Of a stretch of 64,000 bases of DNA, positions 38,002-46,052 are shown in pieces. The DNA is from Pseudarthrobacter sulfonivorans (GTDB taxonomy: Bacteria; Actinomycetota; Actinomycetes; Actinomycetales; Micrococcaceae): assembly GCF_001484605.1 (NCBI RefSeq), contig NZ_CP013747.1:2108001-2172000 (forward strand), written 5' to 3'. The notes below the pieces were generated by a model that was not told the origin of the DNA, did no database searches, and saw only the letters and a program-made list of their open reading frames with translations. Every line of letters begins with the position of its first letter. The first letter of the stretch is position 1. The translations under genes and the position numbers were made by a program.

Positions 38002-39180
38002 ATGACCTCCGCAAAGCCATTGCGCGTCGGCATGGTGGGCTATGCCTTTATGGGCGCCGCCCACTCCCACGCATGGCGGACAGCACCCCGGTTCTTTGAC
38101 CTGCCGCTTGAACCCCACCTGACGGCTGTAGCCGGCCGGAACGAAGACGGCGTCCGCGCAGCGGCCGGCAAGCTGGGCTGGAACTCCGCGGAGACAGACT
38201 GGCGGCGGCTGATAGAGCGCGATGACATTGACCTGATCGACATCTGTACACCTGGCGACACGCATGCCGAGATCGCGATCGCCGCCCTCGAGGCGGGCAA
38301 GCACGTGCTGTGCGAAAAGCCTCTCGCCAACTCCGTTGAGGCAGCGGAGCGGATGACCGTTGCGGCGGAGGCAGCCGCCAAACGCGGAGTGTTCTCGTTG
38401 TGCGGCTTCAGCTACCGGCGGACGCCCGCGCTGGCCCTGGCCAGGCGGTTCGTGGAGCAGGGCAGGCTCGGAACCATCCGGCACGTGCGGGCGCAGTATC
38501 TGCAGGACTGGCTCTCAGACGAGAACGCGCCCATGACGTGGCGCTTGGACAAGAGCAAGTCCGGTTCCGGTTCCCTCGGCGATATCGGTGCGCACAGCAT
38601 CGACGCGGCGCAGTGGATCACCGGGCAGACGATAACCGGCGTTTCGGCCCTGCTGGAAACATTCGTTGCTGAGCGCCCGTTGGCCGGCGCTCTCGTCGGC
38701 CTGGGCGGACACGGCGATTCGGGCAACGACGCGCCGCGCGGTTCCGTCACGGTCGACGACGCCGCGATCTTCAGCGCCCGGTTCGACGGCGGTCCCATCG
38801 GTGTCTTCGAGGCCACCCGTTACGCGTTGGGCCGCAAGAACGCGATGCGGCTCGAGCTGAACGGCACCAAGGGGTCGCTGGCCTTCGATTTCGAGGAAAT
38901 GAACGTGTTGTCCTTCTACGATGCGGCCGAATCCCCCGACGCGGGCTTCCGGCGGATTTTCGTCACCGAGCCCGAGCATCCGTACGTCGGCAACTGGTGG
39001 CCCACCGGCCATGGCTTGGGCTACGAACACGGTTTCACCCACCAGGTGGTGGACTTCGTAACCGCCATTGCGGAGAACCGCCGGCCAGAACCGTCATTCG
39101 CCGATGCGTTACAGGTCCAGCAGGTGCTGGCCGCAGTCGAGGACAGCGCGGCGAACTCCAGCCAATGGCAGAAGGTCTAG
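38002..39180 (+). CDS. Gfo/Idh/MocA-family oxidoreductase 1
   Basis: NAD(P)-dependent sugar or cyclitol dehydrogenase. Dinucleotide motif VGMVGYAFMG near the N-terminus, the conserved EKPLANSVEEA-like segment (CEKPLAN) with the catalytic-region lysine, and GDIGAHSIDAAQW in the C-terminal sheet. 392 residues, start ATG 38002 behind AAAGGA. With the ABC genes and ThuA it suggests a pathway that oxidises an imported sugar, possibly through 3-keto intermediates; substrate unknown. Confidence 0.9.
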   Translation: MTSAKPLRVGMVGYAFMGAAHSHAWRTAPRFFDLPLEPHLTAVAGRNEDGVRAAAGKLGWNSAETDWRRLIERDDIDLIDICTPGDTHAEIAIAALEAGKHVLCEKPLANSVEAAERMTVAAEAAAKRGVFSLCGFSYRRTPALALARRFVEQGRLGTIRHVRAQYLQDWLSDENAPMTWRLDKSKSGSGSLGDIGAHSIDAAQWITGQTITGVSALLETFVAERPLAGALVGLGGHGDSGNDAPRGSVTVDDAAIFSARFDGGPIGVFEATRYALGRKNAMRLELNGTKGSLAFDFEEMNVLSFYDAAESPDAGFRRIFVTEPEHPYVGNWWPTGHGLGYEHGFTHQVVDFVTAIAENRRPEPSFADALQVQQVLAAVEDSAANSSQWQKV

Positions 39181-39222
39181 GACGTTGAGTACAGAACACG
39201 GAACCCCAGCAAAGGAAAACCC

Positions 39223-39921
39223 ATGACAGACAGAAAGACCGCACTCGTGGTCCGTGGCGGCTGGGATGGACACCAGCCCATAGAGGCCACAGACCTTTTC
39301 ATTCCGTACCTGAAGGACAACGGCTTTGACGTCCGGGTCGAAGAATCCCCCAAGATCTACGCCGATGCCGACTACCTTGCCGGCGTTGACCTCATCATGC
39401 AGTGCATGACGATGTCCACCATCGAGAAGGATGAATTCGACGGCCTGCGGACCGCCGTCGAGAATGGCACCGGCCTGGCCGGCTGGCACGGCGGGATCGC
39501 CGACTCCTACCGGAATACCTCGGACTACCTCCACCTGATCGGCGGACAGTTTGCCTGCCATCCCGGCAACCACCCCGACGAGCGCACCGGCGAACAGTCC
39601 GACAACTACGTCCCGTACACCATCAACATGCTTCCCGCCGCGGAAATCCATCCCATCACGCGCGGCATCGGGGATTTCGAACTGGTCACCGAACAGTACT
39701 GGGTACTGGCCGACGACTACGTCGATGTCCTCGCCACCACCACCCAGAAGGTCCGCGCCTGGGATCCCTGGAACCGCGAGGTGACCTCGCCGGCCATCTG
39801 GACACGGCAATGGGGCCAGGGACGGATCTTCGTCGCCACCCCCGGACACCGGGTGGAAATCCTCCAGGACAGCAACGTCCGCACCATCATCGAAAGGGGC
39901 CTGCTGTGGGCAAGCCGTTGA
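39223..39921 (+). CDS. ThuA-like domain protein
   Basis: 232 residues matching the ThuA family (class I glutamine-amidotransferase-like fold): LVVRGGWDGHQP at the N-terminus, AGWHGGIADSYR in the middle and HPITRGIGDFEL later. In rhizobia ThuA acts with the Gfo/Idh/MocA enzyme ThuB in trehalose and sucrose use; the flanking oxidoreductases suggest a similar partnership. The stop overlaps the next gene by 16 bases. Confidence 0.88.
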   Translation: MTDRKTALVVRGGWDGHQPIEATDLFIPYLKDNGFDVRVEESPKIYADADYLAGVDLIMQCMTMSTIEKDEFDGLRTAVENGTGLAGWHGGIADSYRNTSDYLHLIGGQFACHPGNHPDERTGEQSDNYVPYTINMLPAAEIHPITRGIGDFELVTEQYWVLADDYVDVLATTTQKVRAWDPWNREVTSPAIWTRQWGQGRIFVATPGHRVEILQDSNVRTIIERGLLWASR

Positions 39922-41024
39922 AAGTAGGAATCATTGGATGCGGGGCCATCATCGCCCAGTACCTCGCAAACTTCCGGCGGCTCGATGCCATCGAACTCGT
40001 TGCGGTGGCGGATCTGGATCCGTCCCGCGCGCAGGCGGTCGCCGATAACTACGACGGCGTCCGGGCGCTCACGGTCGACGAACTGATCGCCGCCGATGAC
40101 GTGGACCTGGTCCTGAACCTGACCATTCCCGCCGCCCACGCCCAAGTGGCCCTCAAGGCAATCGCCGCGGGCAAGAGCGTCTACGGGGAAAAGCCGCTGG
40201 CGGCCACGACCGGCGAGGCCCGCCAAGTCCTGGAAGCAGCGGCGGCGGCCGGTGTCGCCGTCGGCTGCGCCCCGGACACCGTCCTCGGAACCGGCATCCA
40301 GACCGCCCGCAAAGCGATCGACGACGGCCTGATCGGTTCCCCCATCTCGGCCACCGCCACGATGGTCACGCCCGGCCATGAACGCTGGCACCCCAACCCC
40401 GATTTTTACTATCAGCCCGGCGGGGGCCCGCTTCTGGACATGGGCCCGTATTACGTCAGTGCGCTGGTCACCCTGCTTGGGCCGGTGGTCTCCGTGACCG
40501 GGGCGGCCAGCCACACGCGGACACAGCGGACCATCGGATCGGGCCCCCGGAAGGGCGAGGTAATTCCGGTCAATATGGACTCGCACGTGACGGGAATCCT
40601 GGTCCACGCGAACGGGGCTCTGTCCACCTTGGTCATGAGCTTCGACGCCGTCAAGACCAGGTCCTCCAACATTGAGATCCACGGTGAGCGCGGCTCCCTG
40701 GTGGTTCCGGATCCGAACCACTTCGACGGTGACGTGGAACTGTTCACCCTCGGCGCCGACTCCTGGACGACCCTTCCGGTCTCGGCCGGGTACGTGGACT
40801 CCGGCCGAGGGTTCGGCATCGCCGATCTGGCGGCGACGCCGGAGGGAGCAGAACCGCGCACCGGCGGCCGGCTGGCTCACCACGCGCTTGAAGTCATGGA
40901 ATCTGTGCTCGAATCGGCCCGGAGCGGATCCTCTGTCCCGATCCAAAGCACGGCGTCACGGCCGGAACTTGTGCCCCTCACCGCATCGCCGGATGACGCC
41001 CGCGTTCAGGAGGTCAGCGCGTAG
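39906..41024 (+). CDS. Gfo/Idh/MocA-family oxidoreductase 2
   Basis: Second NAD(P)-binding oxidoreductase (VGIIGCGAIIAQYLANF; GEKPLAATTGEA; GGGPLLDMGPYYVSAL). 372 residues; GTG start at 39906 is the first codon that gives the normal N-terminus. Diverged from oxidoreductase 1, so the two probably catalyse different steps. Translation is probably coupled to thuA. Confidence 0.9.
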   Translation: MGKPLKVGIIGCGAIIAQYLANFRRLDAIELVAVADLDPSRAQAVADNYDGVRALTVDELIAADDVDLVLNLTIPAAHAQVALKAIAAGKSVYGEKPLAATTGEARQVLEAAAAAGVAVGCAPDTVLGTGIQTARKAIDDGLIGSPISATATMVTPGHERWHPNPDFYYQPGGGPLLDMGPYYVSALVTLLGPVVSVTGAASHTRTQRTIGSGPRKGEVIPVNMDSHVTGILVHANGALSTLVMSFDAVKTRSSNIEIHGERGSLVVPDPNHFDGDVELFTLGADSWTTLPVSAGYVDSGRGFGIADLAATPEGAEPRTGGRLAHHALEVMESVLESARSGSSVPIQSTASRPELVPLTASPDDARVQEVSA

Positions 41025-41037
41025 GATCGCGGGTGCA

Positions 41038-42108
41038 ATGCGGAACGTCCCGGCCTATTACGATCGACGTATGGAATCCGCGGAGCAGGTGCAGCAATCC
41101 GTCCGCTCTGGGCGGATCACGGCCGCCATGGTCGCGGCCCGCGCCGGCGTCTCGACGGCGACCGTTTCCCTGGTGGCCAACGGCAAGACCGCCGGCCGCG
41201 TTTCTGAGGACAACATCGCCAGGGTGCGGGACGCAATTTCCGAGCTCGGGTACGTGGTGGACGGGATCGGCAGCTCACTGGCCAAAGGTGTCAGCTCCAT
41301 CGTTATCCTCGTGTCTCCGGACATCTCCAACCCGTTTTTCGCCAAGGTGATCGCCGGGGTCCGGGAGTCACTCGGGGCTGATTACCAGCTGCTGCTGTCC
41401 GTCACCCCGGCCGGCGAGTTTCCGCAGGCGGGCGATGTCCGGAAGCTGATGGCGCTCCGGCCGGCCGGGCTGCTGGTGGGTGCCCCCAACGCCGAATTCC
41501 TGGACGATCTTTCCGCCGCGGGCCCCGTGGTCCTGCTCGATGCCCCGGGGCTGGAGGCCTACGCCCCGTCCGTGAATCTGGACGTTGCGCACGGCGCGCG
41601 CCAGCTGGCCGCGCACCTGGCGGACACTGGGCACCGCCGGGTGGCCTACGTGGACAGCGTCACCGGCACAGCCACGTTCGCCATCCGCCGCGGAGCCTTC
41701 CTGGACGAGGCAGCGGCCCACGGAATAGCGGTGGAGCCCGGCCACATCATCAGTACCACCATCGACGTCGGCGCGTCCGCCGCCGCGTTCGCCGCCGCCT
41801 GGCCGGCATGGCAGCAAGCCGGGGTCACCGCCGTCGTCTGCTGCACTGACACGCACGCCTACGGCGTGCTCCAGGAAGCACGGGTGGCAGGCGTGCAGAT
41901 TCCGGACGAGCTGGCCATCGCCGGCTTCGACGATCTGCCGTACTCTGCCACCAGCAATCCCAGCCTGACCAGCGTGCACCTGCCGGCAACCTCGCTGGGG
42001 CTGAAGGCAGGCGGGCAGCTGCGCCGGCTCATAGAAGGCCACCGGCTGGAGCAGCCGCAGCTGACGCTGGAGAGCTCCCTGGTGGTCCGCAACTCCACCT
42101 CGGCATAA
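41038..42108 (+). CDS. LacI-family transcriptional regulator 2
   Basis: Helix-turn-helix at ~residues 22-50 (AAMVAARAGVSTATVSLVANGK) and the sugar-binding domain with VILVSPDISNPFFAKVI and the dimer-site motif AIAGFDDLPYS. ATG 41038 chosen; MESAEQ at 41071 is an alternative. Last gene of the ABC-oxidoreductase operon, 13 bp behind it, so it probably controls the operon together with or instead of regulator 1. Confidence 0.9.
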   Translation: MRNVPAYYDRRMESAEQVQQSVRSGRITAAMVAARAGVSTATVSLVANGKTAGRVSEDNIARVRDAISELGYVVDGIGSSLAKGVSSIVILVSPDISNPFFAKVIAGVRESLGADYQLLLSVTPAGEFPQAGDVRKLMALRPAGLLVGAPNAEFLDDLSAAGPVVLLDAPGLEAYAPSVNLDVAHGARQLAAHLADTGHRRVAYVDSVTGTATFAIRRGAFLDEAAAHGIAVEPGHIISTTIDVGASAAAFAAAWPAWQQAGVTAVVCCTDTHAYGVLQEARVAGVQIPDELAIAGFDDLPYSATSNPSLTSVHLPATSLGLKAGGQLRRLIEGHRLEQPQLTLESSLVVRNSTSA

Positions 42109-42159
42109 CACTGTGCCGCATGACAACCCGCTGTCACACCCCCGCCGTAAGCTGGGGGC

Positions 42160-43269
42160 ATGCCGAGTAACTGGGACAGCCTGGACATCAGCCTGCGTGA
42201 ATCCGTGCAGGAGAACGTGGAGATCTACGAGCGCGTCCGCCCTGCCCTGAAGCTGGTCACCAAGGACGTTCTCCATATCCTCCGCGACATGTTGAAGGAC
42301 ACCGAGGTCACGCCGCTGTTTGTCACCGGACGCACCAAATCGGTGGAATCGTTCCGGGAGAAAATTTCCCGGATTGAGGAACCGCTGGAACCCGGCGGTC
42401 CGCCAGTACTGAAGTTCCCGGACCCGTTCCGCACCCTCAACGACATGGTGGGCGTGCGCGTTATCACCAAGCTGCCCGCGGAGAATGCGCTGGTGGCCAA
42501 CATCATCAAGCGCCAGCGCCAGGTGTTCGACTGCCGCGGCGACCGCGAGAAGGACATCGGCTCCATCGAGTCCGGCACGTACGGCTACTCCAGCCGCCAC
42601 CTCATCCTGCGCACCATCCAGAACGAGGCCGTCAAGGATTACCAGCAGGCCTTCAACCCGGACGTTCCGGCCAACGGCAGCTACTTCTTTGAATGCCAGA
42701 TCCGCACCGTCTTCGCCCACGCGTGGAGCGAGATCGAGCACGATATCCGTTTCAAGGCCGAGGACCCGCGCGCCTGGACGCCGCATTTCGACCGCCAGTT
42801 CACCGCAACCGCCGCCATGCTGGAAACCGTGGAAAGCGCCTTCGCGGACCTGCACGAACGCTACGAGGAAGTCCGCAGCTACTGGGACATGGACGGTGAA
42901 GGCGCCGCGCAGCTTACCCCCAACCGGATCCGCGACGTTTGGCGCACCCTGTTGCCCCATGTGGACCGCAAGGTGGACGACGACTGGGGCTGGGCGGCCG
43001 AACTGATGGCGGCCCACGGGCTCAACCAGACCGTCCAGCTGGCGGGCCTGCTCAGCGCCCAGCGGATAACCGAGGTCCGCAAGGCCCTGGACCACCGCTA
43101 CTCCCCCGGCCCGGACCGCCTGCTGGATGACCTCCTGCTCTGGCAGTACGGCACCAAACACATTGACCTCACCGCAGAGACGCCCGACGCCGTACCGCAC
43201 CCGCGGCGCGACAGCCTCCTGCGGCGGCTGAAACAGATCGAGCGCTACCGCCAGACCAAGTCCGAGTAG
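42160..43269 (+). CDS. RelA/SpoT-domain (p)ppGpp synthetase-like protein
   Basis: Contains a nucleotidyltransferase synthetase domain: FPDPFRTLNDMVGVRVIT, then YGYSSRHLILR, ECQIRTVFAHAWSEIEHDI, all typical of RelA/SpoT synthetases. There is no HD hydrolase, TGS or ACT domain, so it is a stand-alone synthetase, but at 369 residues it is longer than the RelP/RelQ types (~220-260), with an unassigned C-terminal ~130 residues. Own transcription unit between unrelated genes. Confidence 0.88.
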   Translation: MPSNWDSLDISLRESVQENVEIYERVRPALKLVTKDVLHILRDMLKDTEVTPLFVTGRTKSVESFREKISRIEEPLEPGGPPVLKFPDPFRTLNDMVGVRVITKLPAENALVANIIKRQRQVFDCRGDREKDIGSIESGTYGYSSRHLILRTIQNEAVKDYQQAFNPDVPANGSYFFECQIRTVFAHAWSEIEHDIRFKAEDPRAWTPHFDRQFTATAAMLETVESAFADLHERYEEVRSYWDMDGEGAAQLTPNRIRDVWRTLLPHVDRKVDDDWGWAAELMAAHGLNQTVQLAGLLSAQRITEVRKALDHRYSPGPDRLLDDLLLWQYGTKHIDLTAETPDAVPHPRRDSLLRRLKQIERYRQTKSE

Positions 43270-43400
43270 ACCGTTCACGGAGCCGCAGGATTATTGGGCA
43301 CCGGCGACATTCAACTACCCTTGACTCATGGTGGAGGCTGTTGTAAGCGGACCTCCGATGCTCCCGGTTCCAGCCCCGCGGCAAGATCCGGCACCTGTTT

Positions 43401-44753
43401 ATGCCCCTCTCTGACAAGGATTCCGCCATTTCCACGGACGCATTCTTCGCCACGCTCACCCGGATCCGCAATGTCATCCTGCCTGCGGCAGCACGGTCCT
43501 GGCTGAACACGCCCCGTGGACTGCTCACGGGCTTTGTCCTGGTGCACCTGGGTTTCCTGATCTTCGCGGCGCTGCTGTCCCTGCGCGGCGAAGCGTTCAG
43601 TGACACCTTCATTTACCGCGACTGGGCCCGGGCGGGTTTCGATGAAGCGAACCTCAGCGGCGGCCCCAGCCCATGGGTGTACCCCATCCTCGCGCTGATC
43701 CCGATGGCACTTGCAGGGCTTGCCGGTCCCGGACCGTTCTTCTTCCTCTGGGTGCTGATGACCACTATCCTCAACGGCTGGGCCCTGGCCAAGCTCACTG
43801 ACCGTGGCCGCAACCAAGCCGCCATCCCGGCAGCCTGGTGGTGGCTGGTCTTCACCCTGCTCATGGGTTGGCTTGGCTTCGCACGCGTGGACGGCCTCAC
43901 CGCACCGATCGTCCTGGTGGCCCTGGCCTATGGTGTGGGCCGGCCGTTTATCGCGTCGGTCCTGCTTGCCGCGGCCACCTGGGTAAAGGTGTGGCCGGCC
44001 GCCGTCATGCTGGCCCTCTTCGCCGTCGTCAAGAACCGCCTCCTGGTGGTGCTGGCCGGTGTGGCCACGTCAGCGGTGGTGGTGGCACTCGCCGCCGCGG
44101 TTGGCAGTGTGCCCAAGCTGCTGAACTTCCTGACCCAGCAGGGCGACAGGGGCATGCAGCTCGAGGCAACATTCACCACCCCGTGGCTGTGGCTGTCCGT
44201 GCTGAACATCGGCGACTCCCGGATGTACATGAACACCGCTATCAACTCCATGCAGGTGGACGGCCCCGGCACGGCCGTGATGTCGGTGCTGATGCAGCCG
44301 CTCCTCATCCTTGCTGCGCTGCTGGTGGCCGGGCTGACCTTCTGGGCGCTGCACAACGGCAAGCTCAACGGCAACGGAAAGGCCGACGGCGGCGTGGACC
44401 GCACCGAGCTGCTGCTGGCCGGCGCGCTCACCCTGGCCACCGCCTTTGTGGTGTTCAACAAGGTGGGCTCGCCCCAGTTCATGGTGTGGCTGGCCCCGGC
44501 CGTAGCGGTGGGCCTGGCGCACAGCTGGCATGAGTGGCGGGTCCCCGCGGCCATGCTCATCGCCATCGCCGTGGCCACGTTCTTCATCTACCCGCTGTTC
44601 TACGATGCGCTCAGCCACAACAACCCCCTCATGGCCGGCGTGCTGACCATCCGCAACGTCCTCCTGGTGGTCCTGTTCCTGTGGTCGGTCCGGCGCCTGT
44701 ACTCGCTGGGCAAAAAGACTTCAGCGTCCGTCCCCGCGCTCAAGGAGTCCTAA
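43401..44753 (+). CDS. GT87-like integral membrane protein 1 (DUF2029)
   Basis: About ten membrane helices; the first outer loop has the FSDTFIYRDWARAGF motif with acidic residues and SPWVYP, as in GT-C-type polyprenyl-phosphate-sugar mannosyltransferases (GT87). 450 residues. Tandem with a paralogue 1-2 bases downstream (NKVGSPQFMVWLAP is shared). Probably adds sugars to a cell-envelope glycan outside the membrane; acceptor unknown. Confidence 0.8.
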   Translation: MPLSDKDSAISTDAFFATLTRIRNVILPAAARSWLNTPRGLLTGFVLVHLGFLIFAALLSLRGEAFSDTFIYRDWARAGFDEANLSGGPSPWVYPILALIPMALAGLAGPGPFFFLWVLMTTILNGWALAKLTDRGRNQAAIPAAWWWLVFTLLMGWLGFARVDGLTAPIVLVALAYGVGRPFIASVLLAAATWVKVWPAAVMLALFAVVKNRLLVVLAGVATSAVVVALAAAVGSVPKLLNFLTQQGDRGMQLEATFTTPWLWLSVLNIGDSRMYMNTAINSMQVDGPGTAVMSVLMQPLLILAALLVAGLTFWALHNGKLNGNGKADGGVDRTELLLAGALTLATAFVVFNKVGSPQFMVWLAPAVAVGLAHSWHEWRVPAAMLIAIAVATFFIYPLFYDALSHNNPLMAGVLTIRNVLLVVLFLWSVRRLYSLGKKTSASVPALKES

Positions 44754-44754
44754 G

Positions 44755-46035
44755 ATTTCCACGAAGTTCTTCGACCGGCTGGTCAGCGTCCGCAGCACCG
44801 TCCTGCCCGCCCGCGTAGTGGACTGGTTCGCCCGTCCGTCCAGCGTCTGGTGGGGCTTCGCGGTCATCCACCTGTACTTCCTGGGCTGGATGGCGTCCTT
44901 CTTCCTCAACGGCGATACGTTCAGCGACACCGAGCAGTACCGCCAGTGGGCCATGGACGGCTACAACCCGGACAGCCTGGACGGCAAGATCAGCCCCTGG
45001 GTCTACCCGGTGCTGGCGCAGATCCCGATCTTCCTCGCGAACATTGCCGGACCCAGCCTGTACCTCCTGTGCTGGTTCCTGATCATCACAGCGCTCAACG
45101 CCGTCGGGCTTACCTTCCTGACGCGCGGTCCGCGGAAGGTGAAGGGAATCGCCCCGGCCTGGTGGTGGCTGTTTTTCACCGTCTTTATGGGTTACCTCAG
45201 CTTCGCCCGGGTGGAGGGCATCACCGCCCCCATCGTGCTGATTGCCCTGTTGTACGCGGCCGAACGCCCCGTGGTGGCAGGGATCCTGCTTAGCGTGGCC
45301 ACCTGGCTCAAGGTGTGGCCGGCAGCGGTCCTCGTGCCGATCGTCATTGCCAGCCGCAAGCGGATCCAAGTGCTGGCGTCCGGCGTCGCAGTCACCGCCG
45401 TCGTGGGCCTGGGCACGTACCTTTCCGGCGGCCTGCCTCACATCATGGACTTCCTGACCAACCAGGGCGAACGTGGCATGCAGCTTGAAGCCACGTTCTC
45501 CACACCGTGGGTGTGGCTCAGCGTATTCAACATCGCCGGGTCCAAGATGGCGGACAACACGGCCATCAACTCCACCGAGGTCTACGGCCCGGGCGCCGAC
45601 GTGGCCGCCTTCCTGATGCAGCCCCTGCTGATCCTCGCCGCCGTGGTAGCCGCCGTCCTGCTGGTCCGGGCGCTGAACCGCGGCGCAGAGCGGGAGGAAC
45701 TCTTCCTTGAGGGCGCGCTGATGATGACCACGGCATTCATTGTGTTCAACAAGGTGGGTTCGCCGCAGTTCATTGTCTGGCTGGCCCCCGTGATCATCGC
45801 GGGCCTCACGCACGACTGGGACCGCTGGAAGGTCCCGGCGGCGCTGCTCATGGGGATCGCCGTGACCACCTTTGTGATCTACCCACTGTTCTACACGCCC
45901 CTGATCCACGCCCACCCGGTCATGGCCGCCATCCTGACCACGCGCAACGTGCTCCTGGTGGTGCTGCTGTGGTGGTCGGTGAAGCGGACCGCGGAGCTGG
46001 GCCGCAAATCGCAGGCGGTCCCTCAGGCCGCCTGA
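44755..46035 (+). CDS. GT87-like integral membrane protein 2, apparent ATT start
   Basis: Paralogue of the preceding gene (FSDTEQYRQWAMDGY, SPWVYP, NKVGSPQFIVWLAP). The first ordinary start is GTG 44818, which has no ribosome site. The frame is open back to the upstream stop, and AAGGAG (44742-44747) lies 7 bp before an ATT at 44755. Residues from that point (KFFDRLVSVRSTVLPARVV) align with the paralogue's AFFATLTRIRNVILPAAAR, so translation most likely begins at ATT or the sequence has an error there. 426 residues from ATT, 405 from GTG. Confidence 0.82.
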   Translation: MSTKFFDRLVSVRSTVLPARVVDWFARPSSVWWGFAVIHLYFLGWMASFFLNGDTFSDTEQYRQWAMDGYNPDSLDGKISPWVYPVLAQIPIFLANIAGPSLYLLCWFLIITALNAVGLTFLTRGPRKVKGIAPAWWWLFFTVFMGYLSFARVEGITAPIVLIALLYAAERPVVAGILLSVATWLKVWPAAVLVPIVIASRKRIQVLASGVAVTAVVGLGTYLSGGLPHIMDFLTNQGERGMQLEATFSTPWVWLSVFNIAGSKMADNTAINSTEVYGPGADVAAFLMQPLLILAAVVAAVLLVRALNRGAEREELFLEGALMMTTAFIVFNKVGSPQFIVWLAPVIIAGLTHDWDRWKVPAALLMGIAVTTFVIYPLFYTPLIHAHPVMAAILTTRNVLLVVLLWWSVKRTAELGRKSQAVPQAA

Positions 46036-46052
46036 CTACGTCAGCGGGCGCA

